Assembly: GCF_001956045.1 (NCBI RefSeq)
Contig: NZ_MRTH01000009.1
Coordinates: forward strand, 231,595-295,594
Direction of reading: 5' to 3'
Source of the DNA: Paenibacillus sp. FSL H7-0331
GTDB taxonomy: Bacteria > Bacillota > Bacilli > Paenibacillales > NBRC-103111
Length of the DNA stretch: 64,000 bases
How positions within the stretch are numbered: the stretch's first letter is position 1; each line of letters opens with the position of its first letter. The notes below the pieces were generated by a model. That model had not been told where the DNA came from, did not search any database, and saw only the letters and a program-made list of their open reading frames with translations. The position numbers and the translations under genes are program-made. Below, in pieces: positions 45,026-53,516 of this stretch.

Positions 45026-45428
45026 TCATGTTTATTTGATTAATGATGCTTCGACAAGCGAAGTGGCCAATATCATTGATTGGCTGGGAAACGGTTGTAA
45101 TGTCTAATAAGGAAGCCCAATCCACATCATCAAACATCACCAGACTGATATCATTCGGGAACGAGAGACTTAGTTCTTTGCAAGCTTTTACAGTATCTCT
45201 TGCAATAATATTGGTACCTGCAATAATGGCTGTTGGCTTTATATCATTTATTCTTCGTATGATCATATCTCTTGCGTCCAAATCTTTGTCTAAATACATG
45301 ATGTTGGAATCAGCAACAGGCAAGTTTTCTTCTGCGAAAGCTTTTGCATATCCTTCAGTGCGCTGGGCGCTGTAGTTACTAGGGTTGCGGCTGTCTCGGT
45401 ATATTTGGCTATCCACGCCTAATTGCAA
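45026..45428 (-). pseudogene. LacI-family regulator remnant
   Basis: The minus strand encodes part of the effector-binding domain of a LacI/GalR regulator: LGVDS, then RTEGYAKAFAEENLPV, a KPTAIIAGTN segment and ISLVMFDDVDW followed by TTVSQPINDIG. The N-terminal helix-turn-helix is missing at one end, where a glycosidase fragment joins. The C-terminus is cut by the intron fragment at the other end. The open frame continues to 44856 only through foreign DNA. Confidence 0.82.
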
Positions 45429-45429
45429 G

Positions 45430-46439
45430 AGGTTGCTAGAGCTATTGATTGCCTTCTATGATCGGGAGTCGTTTATTCCAAAGGGAAAACTTGCTGGCGA
45501 TGCCTTTCGAGGGATGTATTATGCGATGCTGAGAAACCGTATCCCGTTTGATTTGGTTCATGTTGGCCGCATGGAAGAAGAGGTTTTATCGAGGTATAAA
45601 GTATTGATTTTGCCCAATATTGGTGCACTTTCCGACGATGAAGCCGAAAACGTGCGTAAATTCGTACAACGTGGCGGTTCGGTGATCTCTACTTATGAAA
45701 CAGGTGTCTATGATGAATGGGGCCAGCAAAGAACAGTAGGAGTATTGGATGACTTGCTTGGGATAAGACACCGTTCCCCAGCATAGGTCGATTAGGTCAT
45801 TCGTACGCCCATCTTCATGGTTCACATGAGCTTCTATCCGGGTTGGAAGAAACCGAAGTCACTCATAACAGCGAATATATGTGTCCTGTACAAGCGAAAG
45901 AGGGAACAGATACATCTCTTTTAACTCTAAGTCCACCTTATATCAGCTATCCGCATGAAATGGCTTACAGTCTCGTCGGAGATAGTGGATTGCCTCTAGT
46001 TTTGCTGACGGAGGGAGTCAAAGACGAAGGTCGCCGTGTATATTGGTCTGGTAATATTGATGCATATTTCTACACTACGAATTCGCCTGATTATGCACAA
46101 CTGCTGCTTAACTCCGTGCGTTGCGCATTCCCAGGAGAACAGAGGGTGGAAGTAACCGGACCGGGATTAATCGAAATGCATCCATATCGGCAGGATGGGA
46201 ACTTGCAAGTACACTTGGTCAACTTAACCAATCCAGACATTTGGAAGGCTCCGGTACATGAACTTTTGCCTGTGGGACCACAGACAATACGGATTAAGAT
46301 TCCAGAAGGATATACAGTCGCTTCAGAAGCAAAATGTCTTGTGTCTGAGCGTACTTTGCCAGTGACAATAACCGTGGACTGGGCAGAAGTTCAGCTTACC
46401 GAGCTGTTGGATCATGAGATCGTTGTCTTTTATCTGTAA
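45430..46439 (+). pseudogene. Glycoside hydrolase remnant with beta-galactosidase trimerisation-like domain
   Basis: The plus strand carries the C-terminal half of a glycosidase with a glutamine-amidotransferase-like (beta-galactosidase trimerisation) domain: FYDRESF, GMYYAMLRNRIPFDLVH, YKVLILPNIGALSD, then VYWSGNIDAYFYTT and HLVNLTNP. The first frame stops at 45784-45786 and the homology continues in another frame from about 45775 (GRLGHSYAHLHG), so there is a frameshift. The catalytic N-terminal half is missing. It originally faced away from the lacI gene next to it. Confidence 0.8.
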
Positions 46440-46477
46440 CCAATATATCCAGGTCTTTCACGTGTGCCAGTCGGCCA

Positions 46478-46981
46478 ACATATATATTTTCGGTGAACCC
46501 ATCTTTAGGACCGCGAATAACGGATTGGGACGAAGGCTCCTCTACGGCTCTTTGCATCCATTTGGAAGTACTTGCGGATATGCCCCGATCCCAACCCTCT
46601 GCAAGAATAACGGTATCCCGCTGTATATAGCTGATATAAGGCCATCTATTTTATTAAAGGTATTTGTGGCGCTGACCGTAAGAATCTTATTTTTAATGAC
46701 CGCAAGTGAATCGAATAAACTTCTCTGTTGAACTGTGTTTACTTCTGCATCGGACATGATCGGACTTAGTGTGTTCATGTTATAATGACCTCAGTCTTAG
46801 TTAGGCCCTTTATATAAACAATAGCCATTGGCAAACCATTTGCTCCTTGAAACGTGCGAATCGTAATATCCGAACTGTTCCCAGTTAACGTTAAGATTTT
46901 TTTGATATTTTGCTGAAGGATGTTCGAAAGTAATTCAGCCTTATCGGTGTTTACCTGCAAAAATTTGTTCATCAATAGCAT
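46478..46981 (-). pseudogene. gerA-family spore germination protein remnant
   Basis: The minus strand encodes the N-terminal part of a GerAA-type germinant receptor subunit in three frames: ILTLTGNSSDITIRTF with VYIKGL (46775-46981), then IDGLISAIYSGIPLFL (46542-46778), then AVEEPSSQSVIRGPKDGFTE (about 46478-46540). Frameshifts lie near 46775 and 46540. The membrane part is gone. The original start with AGGTGG is still visible near 46972. Confidence 0.8.
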
Positions 46982-47358
46982 CCACCTAGAAGTATAATCT
47001 AATAACTGTAAATTTTCCTTAAATTAGAGAAATTATGAATTCGGTAGTTAAAGAACTCAAGAATCAACAATTTACATGGATTCCAATACTTTCATGGAGA
47101 GTTTTTGAAGGAGCATAAGCGTACCTATTTCCTTTTCCAAAGTAATTGTCCCATCACACGACTTCATTTTAATCAAGTTACCATGGATCTAAGAGCTTTG
47201 CACCACAACCGCTTGAAACATCTCTACGGACTGATTTTTTCATCAAAGGCCGAATTCTATATCAGCTGGAGAATACCTTTACAGATATTGGCGAATGCAA
47301 TCACAATGCTAAAAGGCTAGAATGATAGCAAGGTGATACTATAAAAGGAGCATTTTTT
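46982..47358. other. Intergenic stretch before fructan-locus kinase
   Basis: About 375 bp, AT-rich. It must contain the promoter for the kinase at 47359, but no convincing -35/-10 pair was identified. A 71-codon frame at 47105-47320 shows no family pattern and is not called. Confidence 0.4.
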
Positions 47359-49140
47359 GTGAAAAGCATTCAAAGCCGTTTATTAATCATGCTGCTTGTT
47401 TTTATTATTCTTCCGTATTTTCTGTCCATGCTGTTGATTTATCAACAAACGAAAGAGAATGTGGAGCGTCATGAGCTTGAGAACAGCCGCGAGCAAATAC
47501 AACAAGCGTCCGAAGATCTGGGGCAATACTTTGAAGACATCGTTAATCTTCCGTATATTTTATACCGAAATCCCGACTTGTTCATGATTTTCGAAAAAGG
47601 CTTCGAAAGCTCCCTTTATTCCAACCAACTTGAAATCTATAAAGGCATGACAACCTTTTATCTGATGAGGAGCGAAATTAGGCAGGTTCGGTTATACATC
47701 GAAGAAGGAAAAAACTCATTTACGGTTTATAATGCGATGATAAGTTCCCGTAAGCGGCAGCCGGATTTATTGAAACAAGCTTCTATTCAAAAGCTAATGA
47801 ACTCTGATTCGAACTTTCTAATCGAACCGCCTCATCAGATTGAAAATTATAACAATACATCAATTATGCCCCAATCGGACAAAACGATGGTTTTGACGAT
47901 TCATCACAAAATCTTGGATGCCCTTTCGAAAGAATTTCTCGGTATCATCACGATAGACATCGATTTGGATAAATTTGCTCGTATATCTAATCATTTTCTT
48001 CAAAAAAATGAAGAATCCGTATTGCTTTCCGATTCGGATGGTCATGTCATCTATGCAAGTGATGAAGCCATGATTGGCAAGTCCGTCCCGACAGAATTAC
48101 AAAAGGAAATCAATCAGTCGGCTGCAGGCGCACAGTTTTCGAACGGCGATATTATCTTTTCCAGAACGTTGTCGGAACCGTTAAACCAATGGCACTTTGT
48201 TAAGATAACCCCAAGCAAATTTTTATTTAAAGACGTGAGGAAAACCGCCTACACTAACATCATCGTGGGTGTCATCGTGGGAGGTCTGGGCTTGATAATG
48301 ATAGCCATTATTTCATACAAGATTACTCGTCCAATCAAGCAGCTTAGCCGAAAAGTGCTGAGCATTGAAGGAGGGAATATGAATGTTCCGTTTGACGATA
48401 AGAGGGAAGATGAAATCGGCAATCTGGAAAGGCACATCAAGGAAATGATGAACCGGATCAATCGTCACATCGACCGTGAGTACAAGTTGGAGATTGAGAA
48501 CAGGAAGAACCAGCACAGGGCGCTAAAGTCCCAGATTAATCCTCACTTTTTATACAACTCCCTTCAATCCATTGGTGCGGTTGCCTTATTTACCGAATCT
48601 CCGAGAGTATACGAATTGGTAGTCTCCTTATCCAAAATGATGCGGTACTCCATTCGTGTGGATCAAAAGGCCACGGTTCGGAGTGAAGTGGATTATGTAA
48701 GAGCGTATTTGAGCCTTCAAGAGGAGCGTTTTCAAACCGATTTTAGCCATTCCATCGATATACCCACAGACCTTCTTGGTATTTCGGTTCCGAGTATGAT
48801 TTTGCAGCCGCTCGTTGAAAACTTCTTTAAACACTGTTATGAAGAGGGGGGCGAACAAGCTCACTTGCGTATTTCCGGTGAAGTACGAGGTGGATATTTG
48901 AATCTGGTTGTGGAAAATAACGGTCGCAGTATGACGAATGATGAGCTGACGGCATTAAAAAATAAAATCTACACGCCGGCTCACGAAGGGAACTACTCGC
49001 TTGAGCATATCGGCTTGAAAAATATTCATGACCGCTTGGTTCTTAATTATGATCCGACTGCGGGAGTTGCACTCGATTCGATGCAGGGACAAGGGTTTTC
49101 CGTGCGGCTAGTGATTCCACTCTACCTCAAGGAGGATTGA
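47359..49140 (+). CDS. YesM-type sensor histidine kinase
   Basis: A 593-residue kinase with a membrane segment at about 9-29, an extracellular Cache-like sensor, a second segment near 298-320, HAMP, phospho-acceptor His396 (SQINPHFLYNSLQ) and HATPase_c (VENFFKHCYE, ENNGRSM, HIGLKNI). The N-box reads VENFFKH instead of the usual VENAI.HG. GTG 47359 follows AAAGGAG. It forms a unit with the regulator and binding protein downstream, ahead of levansucrase. Confidence 0.92.
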   Translation: MKSIQSRLLIMLLVFIILPYFLSMLLIYQQTKENVERHELENSREQIQQASEDLGQYFEDIVNLPYILYRNPDLFMIFEKGFESSLYSNQLEIYKGMTTFYLMRSEIRQVRLYIEEGKNSFTVYNAMISSRKRQPDLLKQASIQKLMNSDSNFLIEPPHQIENYNNTSIMPQSDKTMVLTIHHKILDALSKEFLGIITIDIDLDKFARISNHFLQKNEESVLLSDSDGHVIYASDEAMIGKSVPTELQKEINQSAAGAQFSNGDIIFSRTLSEPLNQWHFVKITPSKFLFKDVRKTAYTNIIVGVIVGGLGLIMIAIISYKITRPIKQLSRKVLSIEGGNMNVPFDDKREDEIGNLERHIKEMMNRINRHIDREYKLEIENRKNQHRALKSQINPHFLYNSLQSIGAVALFTESPRVYELVVSLSKMMRYSIRVDQKATVRSEVDYVRAYLSLQEERFQTDFSHSIDIPTDLLGISVPSMILQPLVENFFKHCYEEGGEQAHLRISGEVRGGYLNLVVENNGRSMTNDELTALKNKIYTPAHEGNYSLEHIGLKNIHDRLVLNYDPTAGVALDSMQGQGFSVRLVIPLYLKED

Positions 49141-49144
49141 CGTA

Positions 49145-50335
49145 ATGAAAGCTCTTATCGTGGATGATGAGTTCAATGTAAGGAAAATCATCCGGTTTAT
49201 GGGAAAGTGGCAGGAACACGGGATTACCGAGATTTTGGAAGCCAGAAATGGTGAAGAAGCAAAAGCGTTGATTGATCTGGAATGTCCGGAAATCATCATG
49301 ACAGACGTGAAAATGCCCAAAAAGAACGGGATTGAGTTGATCGAGTGGTTGGATGCCAACTCCTATCCGGGAAAAGTGATTTTAATTACAGGGTTTGACG
49401 ACTATTCCTTTATGCGTAAAGCGATTAAGCACGGCATCTTCGATTATTTGCTGAAGCCGATCGAAGATGAACTGCTAAATGAAACACTTGCGGGAGCGGT
49501 AGAAACCTGGAAAAAAGAAGAGGAAGAACGCTGTAATATGGAGCCGGGCTTCCATGAAGAGGTCAAGAAGTTTCGCTTAAACAGGGGGATTACTTCAGCT
49601 TGTAACGGAGAACATTTTGATTCCGACGAAATTGCCTTGTCTCTTCCCCAAGCGGATGCATACGATCTTACATTGATATATTTTTACCAAACCCAGCATT
49701 CGGATCCCTACCTCCAGCATTTGACCGATGAGCTGGTTATTCGGGAGTGGGGGAATGCCTTTGCCCTTCAGAACGACCCAAATGTCTGTGTGATCCTTTC
49801 TGTCCACGGCCAATTTTTCCCGATAGAGGAATGGATTACCAAGTACATTGATATTCCCGTTCGTCTGGTTAGCGGCCTTCCACTGACATCGCTTACAGAA
49901 CTTCCGTTATCATTTCAAGCAGCGCAAAGGGCAATGGCCGAGCAAAACTTCAGAGCCATACATCGTTTGACGGATTTGGATGATGCCAGGCGTATGCATG
50001 ACATTGTTGCTTTTGTAGATGAACATTATATGCAAGAGTTAAGTTTGGACAAATTGTCAACCCTGTTTTTCCTGAGTCGGGAACATATCTCGCGACGATT
50101 TAAGCAAGAAATAGGAATGACCTTATCAAACTACGTTATTCAATTAAGAATTAAACAAGCTAAGCGGTTGTTAAGCCAAACGAACGAGAAAATGTACTCG
50201 ATTGCATTAAAGCTCGGGTATCAGGATGAAACTTACTTTTCGAAGTTGTTTAAAAAAATGGTTGGCATGACGCCTCTTAAGTATCGGATTGAGGAGAGAA
50301 AACGGGACATAACGAAATTGGGATTGACTCATTAA
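49145..50335 (+). CDS. YesN-type response regulator
   Basis: A 396-residue regulator with REC Asp54 (MTDVKMP), Lys in LLKP, a short middle region and a C-terminal AraC double helix-turn-helix (about 290-385; LSTLFFLSREHISRRF as landmark, then MVGMTPLKYR). It starts 4 bp after the kinase stop. It likely controls the fructan genes downstream. Confidence 0.93.
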   Translation: MKALIVDDEFNVRKIIRFMGKWQEHGITEILEARNGEEAKALIDLECPEIIMTDVKMPKKNGIELIEWLDANSYPGKVILITGFDDYSFMRKAIKHGIFDYLLKPIEDELLNETLAGAVETWKKEEEERCNMEPGFHEEVKKFRLNRGITSACNGEHFDSDEIALSLPQADAYDLTLIYFYQTQHSDPYLQHLTDELVIREWGNAFALQNDPNVCVILSVHGQFFPIEEWITKYIDIPVRLVSGLPLTSLTELPLSFQAAQRAMAEQNFRAIHRLTDLDDARRMHDIVAFVDEHYMQELSLDKLSTLFFLSREHISRRFKQEIGMTLSNYVIQLRIKQAKRLLSQTNEKMYSIALKLGYQDETYFSKLFKKMVGMTPLKYRIEERKRDITKLGLTH

Positions 50336-50358
50336 AGTTATACATGTAGGGGGAAATC

Positions 50359-51639
50359 ATGAAAATCAAGGCTTTTCAATGCATCTTGGTTGGGCTGCTT
50401 AGTTTATCGATTTCTGCTTGCGGGGTGGACAATCGTTCGGTGAAGCAAATGGATACCAGGAGTCTTGATCAGAAAATCACTTTGGAGATACTTAATCCCA
50501 AAGTGGAAATTTCCACGCAGTTCGAACAAATGGTAAAGGAATACGAGAAGGAAAATCCGAATGTTAAACTGAATATTTTAACATTTGGCGGAGGGGCAAA
50601 CTACCTTGCCGAATTAAAAGCAAGATTTGCAGCAAATAAAGGACCCGATATCTTTCCTAACGGCGGTTACGAAGAAGCGAAGTCATGGAAAAGGTATCTA
50701 GAGGATTTATCCGATCAGCCGTGGGTGGAAAATGTGTATGATGAGGCTCTTAAGCCGATGAAGATAGACGGGAAAATTTACGGGATGCCTATAAATTTGG
50801 AAGGCTACGGCTTTATTTATAATAAGGATTTATTCGCAAAGGCCGGTATCGACACACTGCCAAAAACGCTTACCGAATTAATGGTAGTGGCGGAAAAGTT
50901 GCATTCCGCAGGTATTACCCCCTTTGCAGTCGGATATTCAGATAGTTGGTTTTTCGTTCTTATGTTGAATATTGCTTTTGCCCAACAGGACGACCCGGAC
51001 GCTTTTATTCAAGCTTTGAACGACGGGACGCAAACAATCGAGGGGAACAAAAAGTTCGAAGATCTGACTCGAATGCTGGATTTGACTGTTCAATACGGCA
51101 ATAAAGATTTTCTGACGACAGACTATAATACGGAAGTCTCTTTGTTTGCAACCGGTAAAGCGGCGATCCTTAAACAAGGGAATTGGGCTCAATCTAAGAT
51201 TGATCAAATAACGCCGAATATGAGTATCGGTTTTTTGCCCATGCCGATTAATGATGACTCCAGAAACGATGCCTTGCCGGTGGGTGTATCCAATAACTGG
51301 GTCGTAAATAAAGAAGCTTCGCAGGAGAAAAAGAAAGAAGCCAAGAAATTCTTAAACTGGATGGTTTCTTCGGAACAAGGCAAAACATTTATGAAGGAAC
51401 AATTCCATTTTATATCTGCGTTTAAAAATATAGAGACGGACCGATCAGGACCGCTCGCGGACGATATTATTCGTTACTCAAATGAGAAAAAAACGTTGTC
51501 CTGGAACTGGTTTAAATTTCCTTCGAGGGCAAGAGATGAGTTCTGCTATGCTATGCAAGCGTATGTAGGCAAACAACTTAGCCGCAATCAATTGCTTCAG
51601 GAACTCCAAAAATCCTGGGTAAAGGCTGAGCAGAAATAA
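50359..51639 (+). CDS. Solute-binding lipoprotein without its own permeases
   Basis: A 426-residue family-1 binding protein with lipobox SISAC (Cys21) and the landmarks GPDIFPNGG and LFATGKAAI. It sits 23 bp after the YesN-type regulator and is followed by a terminator and then levansucrase, with no permease next to it. It may share the permeases at 58647/59540 (which have their own binding protein) or present a ligand to the neighbouring kinase. Confidence 0.9.
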   Translation: MKIKAFQCILVGLLSLSISACGVDNRSVKQMDTRSLDQKITLEILNPKVEISTQFEQMVKEYEKENPNVKLNILTFGGGANYLAELKARFAANKGPDIFPNGGYEEAKSWKRYLEDLSDQPWVENVYDEALKPMKIDGKIYGMPINLEGYGFIYNKDLFAKAGIDTLPKTLTELMVVAEKLHSAGITPFAVGYSDSWFFVLMLNIAFAQQDDPDAFIQALNDGTQTIEGNKKFEDLTRMLDLTVQYGNKDFLTTDYNTEVSLFATGKAAILKQGNWAQSKIDQITPNMSIGFLPMPINDDSRNDALPVGVSNNWVVNKEASQEKKKEAKKFLNWMVSSEQGKTFMKEQFHFISAFKNIETDRSGPLADDIIRYSNEKKTLSWNWFKFPSRARDEFCYAMQAYVGKQLSRNQLLQELQKSWVKAEQK

Positions 51640-51901
51640 TTAGCTCTTCGCTCTACTGGGGGGTACAGCCACAAAAATTAGAATTATAACCCTTTTGTCT
51701 CTGAAGTGTAGTATCAGGGAGGTAAGGGTTATTTTGTGTTTGTGATCGATTGGTCCTGAGATCCTATAAGGTTCGCAAATAATTGAATCAATATAAGCCT
51801 GAATATCTATCAATGTACGACATGTTCATAACTTTTCCTTTGCATTAAAATACAAACTGTAGACAGAAAAAAATATGAAGTAGAAAAGGAGTTGTAAGAT
51901 T
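51640..51901. other. Leader region of levansucrase
   Basis: Contains the terminator at 51688 and then about 165 bp of AT-rich sequence. The antiterminator-target (RAT) plus terminator found in the B. subtilis sacB leader was not found, so control should be transcriptional. GAAAAGGAG gives a strong ribosome site. Confidence 0.45.
51688..51737 (+). terminator. Terminator after orphan binding-protein gene
   Basis: AACCCTT and TCTCTGA pair with TCAGGGA and AAGGGTT around a loop, then ATTTTGTG. Confidence 0.7.
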
Positions 51902-53416
51902 ATGAACATCAAAAAAATTATTAAACGAGCAGCAGCAGTAAGCTTGACAACAGCAATGTTGGTAGGAGGTGGTGCTCAAGCTTTTGCGAAAGAAAAAGAC
52001 AGTATGGATTACAAAGAAAAATATGGTTTTTCCCATATAACACGCTCTGACATGCTGAAAATACCTACCCAACAAAAGAGTGACCAATTTAAAGCACCTG
52101 CATTCGATGCATCAAAAGTTAAAAACATCCTTTCGGCAAAAGGTTATGATGAGGTGGGCAATCTGATAGATTTAGATGTTTGGGATAGCTGGCCGCTGCA
52201 GAACGGTGATGGAACGGTAGCAAATTATAATGGCTACAATATCGTGTTTGCTTTAGCTGGAGACCCTAAAAGAGGATGGGACACGTTTATTTACATGTTC
52301 TATCAAAAAGTAGGCGACACATCCCTTGATAGTTGGAAGAATGCGGGCAGAGTATTTAAGGATAGTGATAAAAACGTCCCCAATGATACGATTCTAAACA
52401 ATCAAGCAGAAGAATGGTCAGGCTCTGCAACCTTAACCTCGGATGGAAAAGTTCGCTTATTTTATACAAATCGCCATCCTTGGTCACCCGATTCCGGGTT
52501 TTATGGCAAACAGACTTTAACAACAGCACAAGTCAATGTATCCCGACCGGATATGAGTACGCTTAAAATTGATGGCGTTGAGGATCTCAAATCGATCTTT
52601 GATGGTGGAGACGGCAAAATCTATCAAAATGTTATGCAAGGTATCGAAGCGGAGAACTATTCCGATAACCATACTCTAAGAGATCCTCATTATGTGGAAG
52701 ACAAAGGTCATAAATATCTAGTTTTCGAAGCGAATACGGGGACAGAGGTTGGTTACTCAGGAGCAGAATCGTTATATAATAAAGTTTTCTATGAAGGAAG
52801 TGAAAAATTCTTCCAAGCTGAAAAAAATAAACTGCTGCAAAGCCCTAAGAAGCGTAGTGCTGAGTTAGCTAATGGCGCACTGGGTATTATTGAATTAAAC
52901 GACGATTATACGCTGAAAAAAGTAATGAAACCGTTGATTGCATCGAACACAGTAACAGATGAAATCGAACGTGCCAACGTATTTAAAATGAATGGTAAAT
53001 GGTACTTGTTCACAGATTCTAGAGGATCTAAAATGACTATTGATGGGATAGGTAAGAATGATGTATACATGTTAGGATATGTGTCGGATTCCTTAACCGG
53101 ATCATACGAACCGCTAAATGGAAGCGGACTTGTTTTAAACATGAATCTTGATCCTAATGATCTTACTTGGACTTACTCCCACTTTGCAGTACCGCAAGCT
53201 GATGGCAAAAATGTGGTCATCACAAGTTACATGACGAATAGAGGTATTTTTGCAGATAAGAAATCTACCTTTGCGCCGAGTTTCTTGCTGAATATTAAAG
53301 GATCCAAAACTTCTGTTGTAAAAAATAGTATCCTTGAACAAGGGCAATTAACGATCGACAGCAAAAACAACAAACCATACCAAACCAACGTTCAAGATAG
53401 CGATGATGATGAATAA
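51902..53416 (+). CDS. sacB: Levansucrase, GH68
   Basis: Secreted enzyme that transfers fructose from sucrose to growing levan. The signal peptide ends at AQAFA (about residue 29). Catalytic residues are nucleophile Asp95 (VWDSWPLQ), Asp261 in RDP (transition-state stabiliser) and acid/base Glu356 (DEIERANV). It resembles Bacillus SacB over its whole length, with a longer N-terminal insertion before the nucleophile and a 17-residue polar tail ending DSDDDE. It is followed by levB, as in Bacillus. The region is more AT-rich than the ABC and kinase genes around it. Confidence 0.96.
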   Translation: MNIKKIIKRAAAVSLTTAMLVGGGAQAFAKEKDSMDYKEKYGFSHITRSDMLKIPTQQKSDQFKAPAFDASKVKNILSAKGYDEVGNLIDLDVWDSWPLQNGDGTVANYNGYNIVFALAGDPKRGWDTFIYMFYQKVGDTSLDSWKNAGRVFKDSDKNVPNDTILNNQAEEWSGSATLTSDGKVRLFYTNRHPWSPDSGFYGKQTLTTAQVNVSRPDMSTLKIDGVEDLKSIFDGGDGKIYQNVMQGIEAENYSDNHTLRDPHYVEDKGHKYLVFEANTGTEVGYSGAESLYNKVFYEGSEKFFQAEKNKLLQSPKKRSAELANGALGIIELNDDYTLKKVMKPLIASNTVTDEIERANVFKMNGKWYLFTDSRGSKMTIDGIGKNDVYMLGYVSDSLTGSYEPLNGSGLVLNMNLDPNDLTWTYSHFAVPQADGKNVVITSYMTNRGIFADKKSTFAPSFLLNIKGSKTSVVKNSILEQGQLTIDSKNNKPYQTNVQDSDDDE

Positions 53417-53453
53417 CAAACCATTTTTTGTGGAAAAGCAGCCTAAACATAAG

Positions 53454-53490
53454 AAAAGAAAATGCTGATTGTATATCGGCATTTTCTTTT
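53454..53490 (+). terminator. Terminator between sacB and levB
   Basis: AAAGAAAATGC and GCATTTTCTTT form a perfect stem around a 13-nt loop, then TTTATTT. Some read-through into levB is expected because no separate promoter is obvious in the short gap. Confidence 0.82.
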
Positions 53491-53516
53491 TATTTAATAA
53501 AAAGCGGTGATTCTAT

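Noticed and set aside
47192..47218. Shared 14-mer TTGCACCACAACCG here and near 55515, both about 175 bp before fructan genes
   Set aside because: Several exact 14-mer matches are expected by chance in 64 kb, and flanking similarity is weak.
47105..47320. 71-codon frame upstream of the fructan-locus kinase
   Set aside because: Composition and motifs look random, and it would cover the promoter region of the kinase.
51738..51901. RAT/antiterminator leader as in B. subtilis sacB
   Set aside because: No RAT-like sequence overlapping a terminator was found directly before the sacB ribosome site.
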